Shown in pieces: positions 37,987 through 45,111 of a DNA stretch of 56,665 bases. Each line of letters starts with the position of its first letter. Positions within the stretch are counted from its first letter, which is position 1. The position numbers and the translations under genes are program-made. The DNA comes from Pirellulaceae bacterium. Lineage in GTDB: Bacteria > Planctomycetota > Planctomycetia > Pirellulales > Pirellulaceae. Location: the NCBI GenBank assembly GCA_016784735.1, contig JADHUC010000018.1:1-56665 (forward strand). The letters run 5' to 3'. The notes beneath the pieces are model-generated. The model was not told the DNA's origin. It saw only the letters and a program-made list of their open reading frames with translations, and did no database searches.

Positions 37987-38750
37987 TCGACACGTTCACG
38001 CTCGCGTGGTGTTCGCGTTGACACAGTCAGCCAAGGATGCCCCGTATGGAGATGGTACCGCTCGCAGTCGAAGGCCGTTGCGAGCGTTTTAACAAGTGTG
38101 GACCTGACACTAGCCATTCTAACGGCCGTCTGCCGTTCGGCTAGCAGGCACCCCATCGTGGTCTTTTCACCCGCCGTGGCGCGGTCGGGTGGCAGCGTAT
38201 CCACGAATGCATATCGTCGCATTGCCGGATTCACGTTGATGAATGCTCCATGCAGAGTCGTCCAATTCCGCACGGCCACGCCCACACAGGCCAGTTGTCC
38301 GGACCGTCCCCAAACGCCAAATCGACCCGGGTACGTTTCGCCGTGGACGTTCAGTTCGCCGAATGCGTCGACGATTCCTTGCTGCAATCGCCGCATATAC
38401 TCTCCGACGGTCCAACCCAATTCATCCAGAGGCGCAATCGGGTAGACGGCCAATTGCCCAGGGGCGTGCAGCACGCAACCTCCGCCGCGGCTGAGCCAAC
38501 GAACCTCCAAATGCTCGCGTCGAAGCTGCTGATCGGTCAACTGAATATGCCCCCGAGACCCTAGGCGTCCCACCGTGATCAAGTCCGGGTGTTCGCAGAA
38601 CAAGACGACGATTCTGCCTTCGCCTCGTGAACTGGCCTCGAAGGCCAGACGCTCTTGCAGGGCCAGACACCGCTCGAACGCCACCGGGCCGAGCATGCGA
38701 AACTCGACCGACGTTTGGCGGTCAACGGACTCTCGATTGCCGGAAGACAT
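37983..38750 (-). CDS. LipB-like octanoyltransferase, catalytic residues not conserved
   Basis: 255 aa from MSSGNRESVDRQT. LipB moves octanoate from ACP to lipoyl domains. The fold marks are there: ITVGRLGSRGHIQL, WLSRGGGCVLHAPGQL (RGG..HxPGQ), GRFGVWGRSGQLACVGVAVR, TLHGAFINVNPAM. By position, however, the catalytic Lys (E. coli Lys135, in AKI) falls at Gln152, and the catalytic Cys (E. coli Cys169, in NPCGYAG) falls near Leu186 in FVDTLPPDRA. A Cys lies at 201 but out of register. So it may be inactive, or use other residues, or perform another acyl transfer. The operon with lipA argues for a lipoate role. No lplA is seen in the window. Confidence 0.78.
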   Translation of the reverse strand: MSSGNRESVDRQTSVEFRMLGPVAFERCLALQERLAFEASSRGEGRIVVLFCEHPDLITVGRLGSRGHIQLTDQQLRREHLEVRWLSRGGGCVLHAPGQLAVYPIAPLDELGWTVGEYMRRLQQGIVDAFGELNVHGETYPGRFGVWGRSGQLACVGVAVRNWTTLHGAFINVNPAMRRYAFVDTLPPDRATAGEKTTMGCLLAERQTAVRMASVRSTLVKTLATAFDCERYHLHTGHPWLTVSTRTPRERERVE

Positions 38751-38844
38751 TGGATTCGCACGGCCCTGTGCTCTGATGGAAGCCGCGTACTGTAGCAGAC
38801 CGGCCCGCATCCACAAAGACCGCCGCAATCCGATGGCCTCCGAG

Positions 38845-38931
38845 AAAGTAGGTCCCGCTTGCCGAGCGGGACCTCGAATTCCGAAGTTGTCAGCGTTTCC
38901 AGGTCCCGCTCGGCAAGCGGGACCTGCTTTA
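38845..38931. repeat. REP doublet in inverted orientation
   Basis: Two 25-nt hairpins at 38850-38874 and 38901-38925, arms AGGTCCCGCT/AGCGGGACCT with 5-nt loops TGCCG and CGGCA. The second is the exact reverse complement of the first, and the flanks AAAGTAGG / CCTGCTTT extend the symmetry. This is the layout of a REPIN (REP pair mobilised by a RAYT transposase), though no RAYT gene lies in the window. Confidence 0.85.
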
Positions 38932-38934
38932 CGC

Positions 38935-39124
38935 CCGAAAGCGCGCCTACCTCAGAAACATCACCGCGGGTGGCTCTTGCGCTCCGGAAGACAGCAGTTG
39001 CGGAAACATCCATCACGTACGAGCGTGGCACGATGTTCACGGCACGATCACGGCCGAGAACACTATCGGCGGTGGTGGGTCGGGCTCGAACGGATGGGGC
39101 GGAGGCGTATTTGCAGGTGACTTA
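38935..39124 (+). pseudogene. In-frame upstream extension of the first toxin gene, no start codon
   Basis: The frame of the toxin gene stays open back to a stop at 38849-38851, and from 38942 it reads like protein (RAYLRNITAGGSCAPED, then NIHHVRAWHDVHGTITAEN and a Gly-rich GGGGSGSNGWGGGVF). No ATG, GTG or TTG lies in it. It begins directly after the REP doublet, which suggests that the original 5' end was lost or displaced there. Confidence 0.55.
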
Positions 39125-41929
39125 GTGCTGGCCACGCTCACCGCGCCCAATGTGGTTCCGATTCACGAAGGCGACCGTACCCTGTTTACCAACTGGCCGG
39201 AGCCGAAACCGGCCAAGACGGGCGAGTTGGAGACACTGATCGTTGACATGCAACACGGGGCCCAGCTCACTTCCGAACAGCTACTCCAAGACATCAACGC
39301 GCAACAGATCGCCATCGCAGCGATGCATAGCGGCCTGGTTCGTGATATCGCCCAAGCCGTTCAGCAAATGGCCGAGGCGCAAACCGAGGCGTCCGCTCGG
39401 GCCTCGCACATGGACGCGGTCCTGGCGCAGATGGCCGTGTTGGCGGCGGAGGATGCGCAACGCGTGGTAGCTTCGCTCGGCCACGACGTCGAGCACGTCG
39501 TTCGCCAACTGCAAGTGGTCGAGGCGGCCCTGGAGAAGATCGTCACAGCCCAACTGGAAGAACTGGCTCACAGCAACGCGGCCGGGCTGGCGGCCATGCA
39601 AAATCACGATAGCCTGCGCGACGCCGATATGCTTCTGATGAAGCACTTGGCGGCCGTAGCAAGCAACCAGATCATCGAATCCCTGTCGAAGTCCTTCAAG
39701 CAGCACGAGACGGGATTCGACCAAGTGAGCCGCGAGCTTGAACTGGTCATCGATCGGGGCAAAGCGTGGGCCGAGTGGTGGCAGGAGGAATGGGTCCAGC
39801 GTGACAAGCTGGATGCCAGCGCTGATTTCATCTACGGTTGGGCGGATTCCATTGCTGGCGGACTGATGAAATGGTATCGCCAGACATTCTATGATCACGA
39901 CCCCGCCAACTACGATTCGGGGATGTACCAGGTCGGCTCGATCTTCGGCATGATCCACGGTCTGCTGCTCGGCTTTGCGAGCGGCGGCTGTGCGGGTGGC
40001 TGGGCGCTGACGGCGGCACGCTGGTACGAACGCTCGATGACCGCCTGGGGCATGACGCAAGCGGTGTACAACTACTACGAGGGAAAAGCCACCTGGTGGG
40101 ACGCTCTGGCATTCCTCCCTGCGGCCGGTTGGGGCGCTCGCAAGATTGGCAACGGCTTGGGCATCTTCCGAGCGTGCTTTGTGGGCGACACGCTGGTGCT
40201 GGTCCGGCCGATGCCGGAAGGCACGACCCAGGCGGTGGCCACCTCCGGCGCTGGCCAGGGCAATGCGGATCGGCTGATCGCCATGGGTGCCGGAGGATTC
40301 TGCATCGTGGCTGCCGCGGGAATTGCACTGACCGAGGTGAAGCGACGCCGCAAGAATCGCCAGCAACAACGCCGCGACCAGATCGACGAGTTCTTCGCTC
40401 GCGACGATCAGCCGTGCGATCCCGAGGATCCGCAGGACGCTGTGGGCGAGCGGTGGATGGAGGAACTGGCCGATCCCGCCCACGAACCGTTGGACGGGTT
40501 ATGTGACCGCCTGTTCCTCGGCGATGATGCTGATTGGCGCACGGGAATCTGGGAGGGCGCTCCTGCCGAGCCTTCTCTCGCACCGCTGTGCCCGGTCTCC
40601 GACCGTGGCACCAACGCCCCGCTCCGCCCGGTCTCCGACCAAAAGTTGTGGCCGGTCTCCGACCGAGCCACTTCCCCGACCGCAGGTCTCCCGCAACCGA
40701 CCAGTGCCACCGTTGCCGTTCTTGACAAGCCTGTGACGACCCGAGAAGCTGAAACTCGGGGGCACGCCATGTCGTCTGAACCGACAGTGAAAGCAAGGCC
40801 AGAAGCTCGAAAGAAACGGCGTGAGCTGAGTCTGCGCTGGCTGGTCCTCGCCGCGCTGACCGTGTTTGGCAGCGTTCTGCTGTCCTGGGGCCTCTCCGCG
40901 GCCGATTCACACACGAGCAACGCATCGTCTTCGCCGGCCACAGTCATTCGCCCCCAGCCCAAATACGAGACCCGTGCCATTCGCGACATCCGCACGGGTC
41001 ATCGCGTGATGGCGGACAATCCGGAGTTGGCGGGTCAGCAGATTCCAGAACTCCACATTGATCCGGAGACTTGGCGGGACGTCGTTTTGCAGATGACCAA
41101 GGAAGACGGCGGCTTGCTGGACATCGTCCTGCTATGGCCATTGGAGTGGATTGACGCCCACGACGCTCAAGTTGGCGGAACGATCCACCTCGACCTCGAA
41201 GAATTCGGCGCAGTCGGCCCCGCGCGCGTCGTCTCGATTGATCCTTGTCCACCTATCGAGGATGGAGCCGGGCGAATCGTCACAGCAACGTTCGCCCATT
41301 CCGCAGGCGACATCCTGGACATCTGCGTCGAAGGACTGACCCAGCCCATCGGGACCACGGCCAATCACGCCTGGTGGTCGGAAGATCGTCAAGCATTTGT
41401 CGCCGCTGGGGTCCTTCAAATCGGAGAGCAACTCCGGCTGGCCGACGGGGCAGTGACAAGCGTTGCGTCGATCACGCCGCGCACCAGCGCCCAACCGGTC
41501 TACAATTTGGAGGTAGATGGCGGGCACGTGTACTACGTCTCAGCCACAGGGGTGCTCGTACATAACACGTGCGTAAAGGGACTTAGGGGAATACTGTTAG
41601 GAGAGTACCAACCGAGAGTTATTGCGGCTGCAAAACACAACGGGTTTAGGTTCTGGCCCGCACGAAACTGGAAAAACTGGGTAAAGGACGTTGCGTCTGG
41701 AGAGTTTTCTCCGACTGCTAGTGCCAAGAACATGCGTTGGCTTCGAGACCAAATCCGCCGAGGCGAGTCCATATTCTCGCTTGGCAAGACGACGGGGCGT
41801 GGACGCGGCCCCTACTACCGAGAAGAAGTTGGTCTGCTGCTGAAGAGTGGCTACCGCCGTCGGTTCAAAGAAATGATCGACGTTCCTGGATTTGGACAAA
41901 CAAAACTCTATGAGTGGATCAAGCTATGA
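39125..41929 (+). CDS. Polymorphic toxin with interrupted Hint domain and C-terminal toxin domain
   Basis: 934 aa from a GTG; in-frame sequence upstream suggests 5' loss. Residues 1-260: helical, coiled-coil-like (LIVDMQHGAQLTSEQLLQDI, long Ala/Glu/Gln helices). Then hydrophobic segments near 270-300. Hint part 1 opens at Cys351 (ACFVGDTLVLV, the splicing-type Cys block); hydrophobic segment 384-405; charged linker with three PVSD(R/Q) copies from palindromic repeats; internal Met549 (GTG..ATG context GGGGGC); hydrophobic segment 571-590. Hint part 2: ETRAIRDIRTGHRVMADNPE, block-B TANH (745-748) and the terminal VLVHN (His813-Asn814). The last 118 residues (817-934) are a basic toxin domain of unrecognised family (GLLLKSGYRRRFKEMIDVPG). 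A probable immunity gene overlaps its stop by 4 bp. Confidence 0.75.
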   Translation: MLATLTAPNVVPIHEGDRTLFTNWPEPKPAKTGELETLIVDMQHGAQLTSEQLLQDINAQQIAIAAMHSGLVRDIAQAVQQMAEAQTEASARASHMDAVLAQMAVLAAEDAQRVVASLGHDVEHVVRQLQVVEAALEKIVTAQLEELAHSNAAGLAAMQNHDSLRDADMLLMKHLAAVASNQIIESLSKSFKQHETGFDQVSRELELVIDRGKAWAEWWQEEWVQRDKLDASADFIYGWADSIAGGLMKWYRQTFYDHDPANYDSGMYQVGSIFGMIHGLLLGFASGGCAGGWALTAARWYERSMTAWGMTQAVYNYYEGKATWWDALAFLPAAGWGARKIGNGLGIFRACFVGDTLVLVRPMPEGTTQAVATSGAGQGNADRLIAMGAGGFCIVAAAGIALTEVKRRRKNRQQQRRDQIDEFFARDDQPCDPEDPQDAVGERWMEELADPAHEPLDGLCDRLFLGDDADWRTGIWEGAPAEPSLAPLCPVSDRGTNAPLRPVSDQKLWPVSDRATSPTAGLPQPTSATVAVLDKPVTTREAETRGHAMSSEPTVKARPEARKKRRELSLRWLVLAALTVFGSVLLSWGLSAADSHTSNASSSPATVIRPQPKYETRAIRDIRTGHRVMADNPELAGQQIPELHIDPETWRDVVLQMTKEDGGLLDIVLLWPLEWIDAHDAQVGGTIHLDLEEFGAVGPARVVSIDPCPPIEDGAGRIVTATFAHSAGDILDICVEGLTQPIGTTANHAWWSEDRQAFVAAGVLQIGEQLRLADGAVTSVASITPRTSAQPVYNLEVDGGHVYYVSATGVLVHNTCVKGLRGILLGEYQPRVIAAAKHNGFRFWPARNWKNWVKDVASGEFSPTASAKNMRWLRDQIRRGESIFSLGKTTGRGRGPYYREEVGLLLKSGYRRRFKEMIDVPGFGQTKLYEWIKL
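40592..40671. repeat. Three in-frame REP copies (CCGGTCTCCGACC) in the toxin gene
   Basis: Copies at 40592-40604, 40628-40640 and 40652-40664. The third forms a full hairpin GTGGC-CGGTC-TCC-GACCG-A-GCCAC (40648-40671). All are read as PVSD(R/Q) in the linker between the two Hint parts. Related to the element at 4-29. Confidence 0.8.
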
Positions 41930-42357
41930 GTTCGCCTGAGCCCTTTGACTTCGTGGCACTCTGTCTGACCTCGTTGGGCGAGTTCCTTTCCAGCTACGGT
42001 TATGTGTTTGAAGAAACACACTATCGGCCAAAGGGAGTAGCGATCGAGTTTTCCAAGGGACCGCACCGGCTCTTCGCGGCCTGCGAAGGGAGTGTAGTTG
42101 ATTTGGAGATCATCGTCTGTGTCGACGAGGACGTATGCTATCGCGTGTCACTCAACCAAGCGTTTTGGTTTCGAGGCATTAGGTCATTGGCTCACGGGCA
42201 TTCCTGCAGCGAGCAAGTGGACGCGTTTATTAAGCAAGCGTCTGCATGCTGTGATGATCTTCTGTCTGGCCAGCAACTCACGATGGATCCGCGTTATTGT
42301 TTTGAAATGTCGAGAACACAGTGCCAGGAACACGTACAGGCCCAGCGTGGATCCTAG
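41926..42357 (+). CDS. Candidate immunity protein for the first toxin
   Basis: 143 aa (MSSPEPFDFVALCLTS). Its ATG overlaps the toxin's stop (ATGA), the classic layout of toxin-immunity pairs. No signal peptide, so it would act in the cytoplasm. The sequence is a small acidic alpha/beta protein (EFLSSYGYVFEETHYRPKG, FRLFAACEGSVVDLEIIVCV-like strands) with several Cys, not assigned to a family by eye. The role is inferred only from position and size. Confidence 0.65.
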   Translation: MSSPEPFDFVALCLTSLGEFLSSYGYVFEETHYRPKGVAIEFSKGPHRLFAACEGSVVDLEIIVCVDEDVCYRVSLNQAFWFRGIRSLAHGHSCSEQVDAFIKQASACCDDLLSGQQLTMDPRYCFEMSRTQCQEHVQAQRGS

Positions 42358-42407
42358 AGGGCTTCGGGGAAAAGCCAGACGGACCTGAGCGTGAAGGGGA
42401 GAATGCA

Positions 42408-43541
42408 ATGAACAGTCACGGCAGACGCGAACCGTGGAAGGCTCAGAAGCGAGGTGCACTCAGCCTTTCCGCGGTCTGTACCCTGGCACTTGCTCTGGCG
42501 GGATGCGGCTTGGTGTGGTGGGGCATATCGTCTCCCGCAACAAGCGAGACTGTGCCCGCACGACTCTCCGAACAATCCGCGTCCACTTTACCCAGATACG
42601 AAACTCGCAAGATCCGCGACATGCGCACCGGACATCGCGTGATGGCGGACAATCCGGAGTTGTCCGAGGCGGAAGTTGTTTCTGAGTCAGTCACACCGGA
42701 GACTCACCGCAACCTTGTGTTCCGGCAAACCGAACCGGATGGCAGCCTTGTCGAATTCGAGCTGATCCGCTCGCTGGACTGGATCGAACGCACGGGAGCC
42801 ACGGTGGGTGGCACCGTCGAAATCGACTTAGCAGAATTCGGCATAGAAGGCCCGGCAGACGTACTCGACGTCCAGCCATGTCCGCAGTTGGAGAACGGCC
42901 CCGGCCGCGTGGTCACCGGCATCTTCCGCCGCACGTCCCACAACGTGATCGACGTGCATATCGAGGGCCTGGACGAGCCGATCGGCTCCACAGCCAACCA
43001 TCCCTTCTGGTCCGAAGACCGCCGAACGTTCGTCGCCGCGGGAGAATTGCGTGCCGGTGAAGCTGTGCTGCGAGCGGATGGCTGGCTTGGCCGCGTCCAA
43101 CACGTCAATACGACATCACGCACCGAGGTCGTCTACAACATGGAAGTTGACGGCGAGCACGTGTACTACGTCTCCAGTGCGGGCGTGCTAGTGCATAACA
43201 CGTGCCTAACGGGAGTATTGAACCGTCACCACGGTCTTCCGAAGTTTCTCGGTGGCCACTCGAAGCAGATCCTAAGCCGAATCGACTCGGCTATTCATAC
43301 TGAGTATCATCGTCTTCTCAGCCGGAACTTGAAGAATGCGGGGATTCCACTGAACGTAGGCGGCAGGGGCGGAAGTGCTGCAGATTGGGCACGGTACCTG
43401 AACGCAAATCCTGGGGCGCAGCGTAAGGCACTCGACGCGGTTCTCGATACTTCGCGAGCCATGGACGTGAAACACGGAACCAACATCGTACAGGATGTTT
43501 GGAGAAACATCATGAACGGTGGCTTCACACCTTTCCCATGA
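42408..43541 (+). CDS. Second Hint-domain toxin with HH-type nuclease-like C-terminus
   Basis: 377 aa from MNSHGRREPWKAQKRG (AGGGGAG upstream). The N-terminus is a signal with a possible lipobox (ALALAGCG). From residue about 65 it parallels the first toxin: ETRKIRDMRTGHRVMADNPE, TANHPFWSEDRRTFV (Thr195-His198), VYNMEVDGEHVYYVSSAGVL and the terminal VHN (His263-Asn264). The Hint N-terminal Cys block is absent. Residues 267-377 form a different toxin domain: NRHHGLPKFLGG (His274-His275) and HTEYH (His297, His301), which resembles HNH/AHH-type nucleases. The N-terminus aligns with the internal Met549 region of the first toxin. An immunity candidate overlaps its stop by 4 bp. Confidence 0.75.
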   Translation: MNSHGRREPWKAQKRGALSLSAVCTLALALAGCGLVWWGISSPATSETVPARLSEQSASTLPRYETRKIRDMRTGHRVMADNPELSEAEVVSESVTPETHRNLVFRQTEPDGSLVEFELIRSLDWIERTGATVGGTVEIDLAEFGIEGPADVLDVQPCPQLENGPGRVVTGIFRRTSHNVIDVHIEGLDEPIGSTANHPFWSEDRRTFVAAGELRAGEAVLRADGWLGRVQHVNTTSRTEVVYNMEVDGEHVYYVSSAGVLVHNTCLTGVLNRHHGLPKFLGGHSKQILSRIDSAIHTEYHRLLSRNLKNAGIPLNVGGRGGSAADWARYLNANPGAQRKALDAVLDTSRAMDVKHGTNIVQDVWRNIMNGGFTPFP

Positions 43542-44134
43542 GCAAGAAAACCACGTTCTATCATCTTCAGTCCTCTACGATGGCCCCATGTTCGATCGAT
43601 AAGGATGCGTACGCGCAAGCTCGGAAGACGTGGCTTTGCGAGGGATGCTGCACGCCAAAACCAGAGCAACGGGAGATCGACTGTCGGATTCAAGAAACGC
43701 GGCCGACCGACGAGCCCCTAAATTTCGTCAACGGATGCGGCGTTCCCCTTGTTTGCAAACGGTTTCTTTCGGAGTTGGGTGATGATGTAGCCATGCGGGA
43801 TCTGTATCTCGGTTGCTTGTACGGTCCGGATGGCCAACCGATAGAAGATTGGCTCACCTTTCGAGGCAGGCGACGAATCATAGTCCGCGGAAGCAGGAAT
43901 GTTTCGTATCGCAAGTGCTCGGAATGCGGAAGATCAGTGTATTTTGCAATGGGGAAGCGCTATCTCTATCCAGAACCGCCTCATGACGTCTCGATCTTCG
44001 AAAGTGACTTGTTCGGCCTGGTACTACCAGAAAGCGTATTCGGGCGAGTGCGTTTTCACAAGTGGGAAAACGTGACCATCGATAGGCTAGAGGTTCTGGA
44101 CTTCCCGCAAGACTCATTGGACGATATCGTGTAA
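43538..44134 (+). CDS. Double-CXXCG-like immunity candidate (SitI6-like)
   Basis: 198 aa; its ATG overlaps the toxin stop (ATGA). Contains CEGCC near residue 34 and CSECG near residue 125, a pattern like the 'double-CXXCG' proteins that serve as SitI6 immunity proteins in Myxococcus, where the partner is a lipoprotein toxin. The rest is alpha/beta: FVNGCGVPLVCKRFLSELGD and LFGLVLPESVFGRVRFHKWE. No signal, so cytoplasmic. The SitI6 link rests on memory of the motif arrangement. Confidence 0.65.
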   Translation: MSKKTTFYHLQSSTMAPCSIDKDAYAQARKTWLCEGCCTPKPEQREIDCRIQETRPTDEPLNFVNGCGVPLVCKRFLSELGDDVAMRDLYLGCLYGPDGQPIEDWLTFRGRRRIIVRGSRNVSYRKCSECGRSVYFAMGKRYLYPEPPHDVSIFESDLFGLVLPESVFGRVRFHKWENVTIDRLEVLDFPQDSLDDIV

Positions 44135-44226
44135 CGAAACCCGAAGAACGGCGGGATCACCGAATCGTGAGGCCGCTGGGGTCAGAGCTTCATTAGCCAT
44201 CACTGACCACTTTCCGAAAGCATGCG

Positions 44227-45042
44227 ATGTCGAAGATTCCCTTTCAATGTTCGGGCTGCATGCGATCGTTTGAAGTTCCCGCGTCGATGGCTGGCACTCA
44301 GGCAAGATGCACGACGTGTGGGACGGTCTTGACCGTCCCCTCGCCTGGCCAACAAGCGCAGATTTCATTCAGTTGTCGGCAATGCGGCAAGGTTTTTCAC
44401 GCGTCTCCAGAGCTGGCAGGAAAGCAGGCGAGATGCAATCATTGTCAAGCCATCGTTATCGTGCCTGCTCCCGGGGCAAGCAGTGTCGCGGAACTTCATG
44501 GCGGCAACTCGACCTTGCCAGCAGATCCGCTTGCGGGCTCGGACGACTTCTGGAGTCAGGATGTCGGCCTGCCGGCTACGAGCACCGATTCCAGGACACT
44601 CATCTCACAACCCGCGCAGTATCGTCCGACGCGGAAGTCCGGCGGTGGCGGTTTTCGGCCAAAGAAGTGGATGTTGATTGTCGGTTGGCTTGGGGGATGG
44701 GCCCTTCTGACGCTCGTCGGTTTGGGGAATCCCGACTTCCAGTTGATAATCTTCAAGGTGGGAACCTACATCTGTCTTCCGGCCGTCGCATTGGGCGCTG
44801 TTAGCTGCCTGATCAAGGTCGTTGCTACGGACCCGCTCGGAGCCCTGACCATGCTGGTGCTGGGCGGTGTCGCGGGCCCCTTGGTCGGCCCATTCGCTCC
44901 ACGAGTCGGAAGGATGGCCCGGGAGGCCGGTGTTCCCGGACTCGGAGATCAAGAATTGGGCTGCGCAGGCAACCTCTTTGTCGCTGCCTCAGCGGCACAA
45001 GCCCTGTTGCTCGTGAACTTGCTTCTGGTGTACGTGCTTTGA
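44227..45042 (+). CDS. Zinc-ribbon membrane protein with two MJ0042-like ribbons
   Basis: 271 aa. Two zinc ribbons in tandem at the N-terminus (QCSGCMRSFEVPASMAG..CTTCG and SCRQCGKVFHASPELAG..CNHCQ), then a linker rich in Ser/Asp/Pro, then three or four hydrophobic helices (LIVGWLGGWALLTLVGLG, TYICLPAVALGAVSCLI, GALTMLVLGGVAGPLVGPF, LFVAASAAQALLLVNLLLV). Function unknown; such ribbons with membrane domains are common in planctomycetes. It is in the same direction as the toxin-immunity genes, but a link is only positional. Confidence 0.7.
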   Translation: MSKIPFQCSGCMRSFEVPASMAGTQARCTTCGTVLTVPSPGQQAQISFSCRQCGKVFHASPELAGKQARCNHCQAIVIVPAPGASSVAELHGGNSTLPADPLAGSDDFWSQDVGLPATSTDSRTLISQPAQYRPTRKSGGGGFRPKKWMLIVGWLGGWALLTLVGLGNPDFQLIIFKVGTYICLPAVALGAVSCLIKVVATDPLGALTMLVLGGVAGPLVGPFAPRVGRMAREAGVPGLGDQELGCAGNLFVAASAAQALLLVNLLLVYVL

Positions 45043-45111
45043 TGTGAATCGTTTCGGCGGGTACGCTCGGTTGGGGGCGGTTTCGGTTTTGACGAGGGGA
45101 GGAGGAGCCAC

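Noticed and set aside
38859..39125. 88-aa plus-strand frame just upstream of the toxin
   Set aside because: It runs through the REP doublet and is Ser/Thr/Arg-rich without motif; the other frame is continuous with the toxin.
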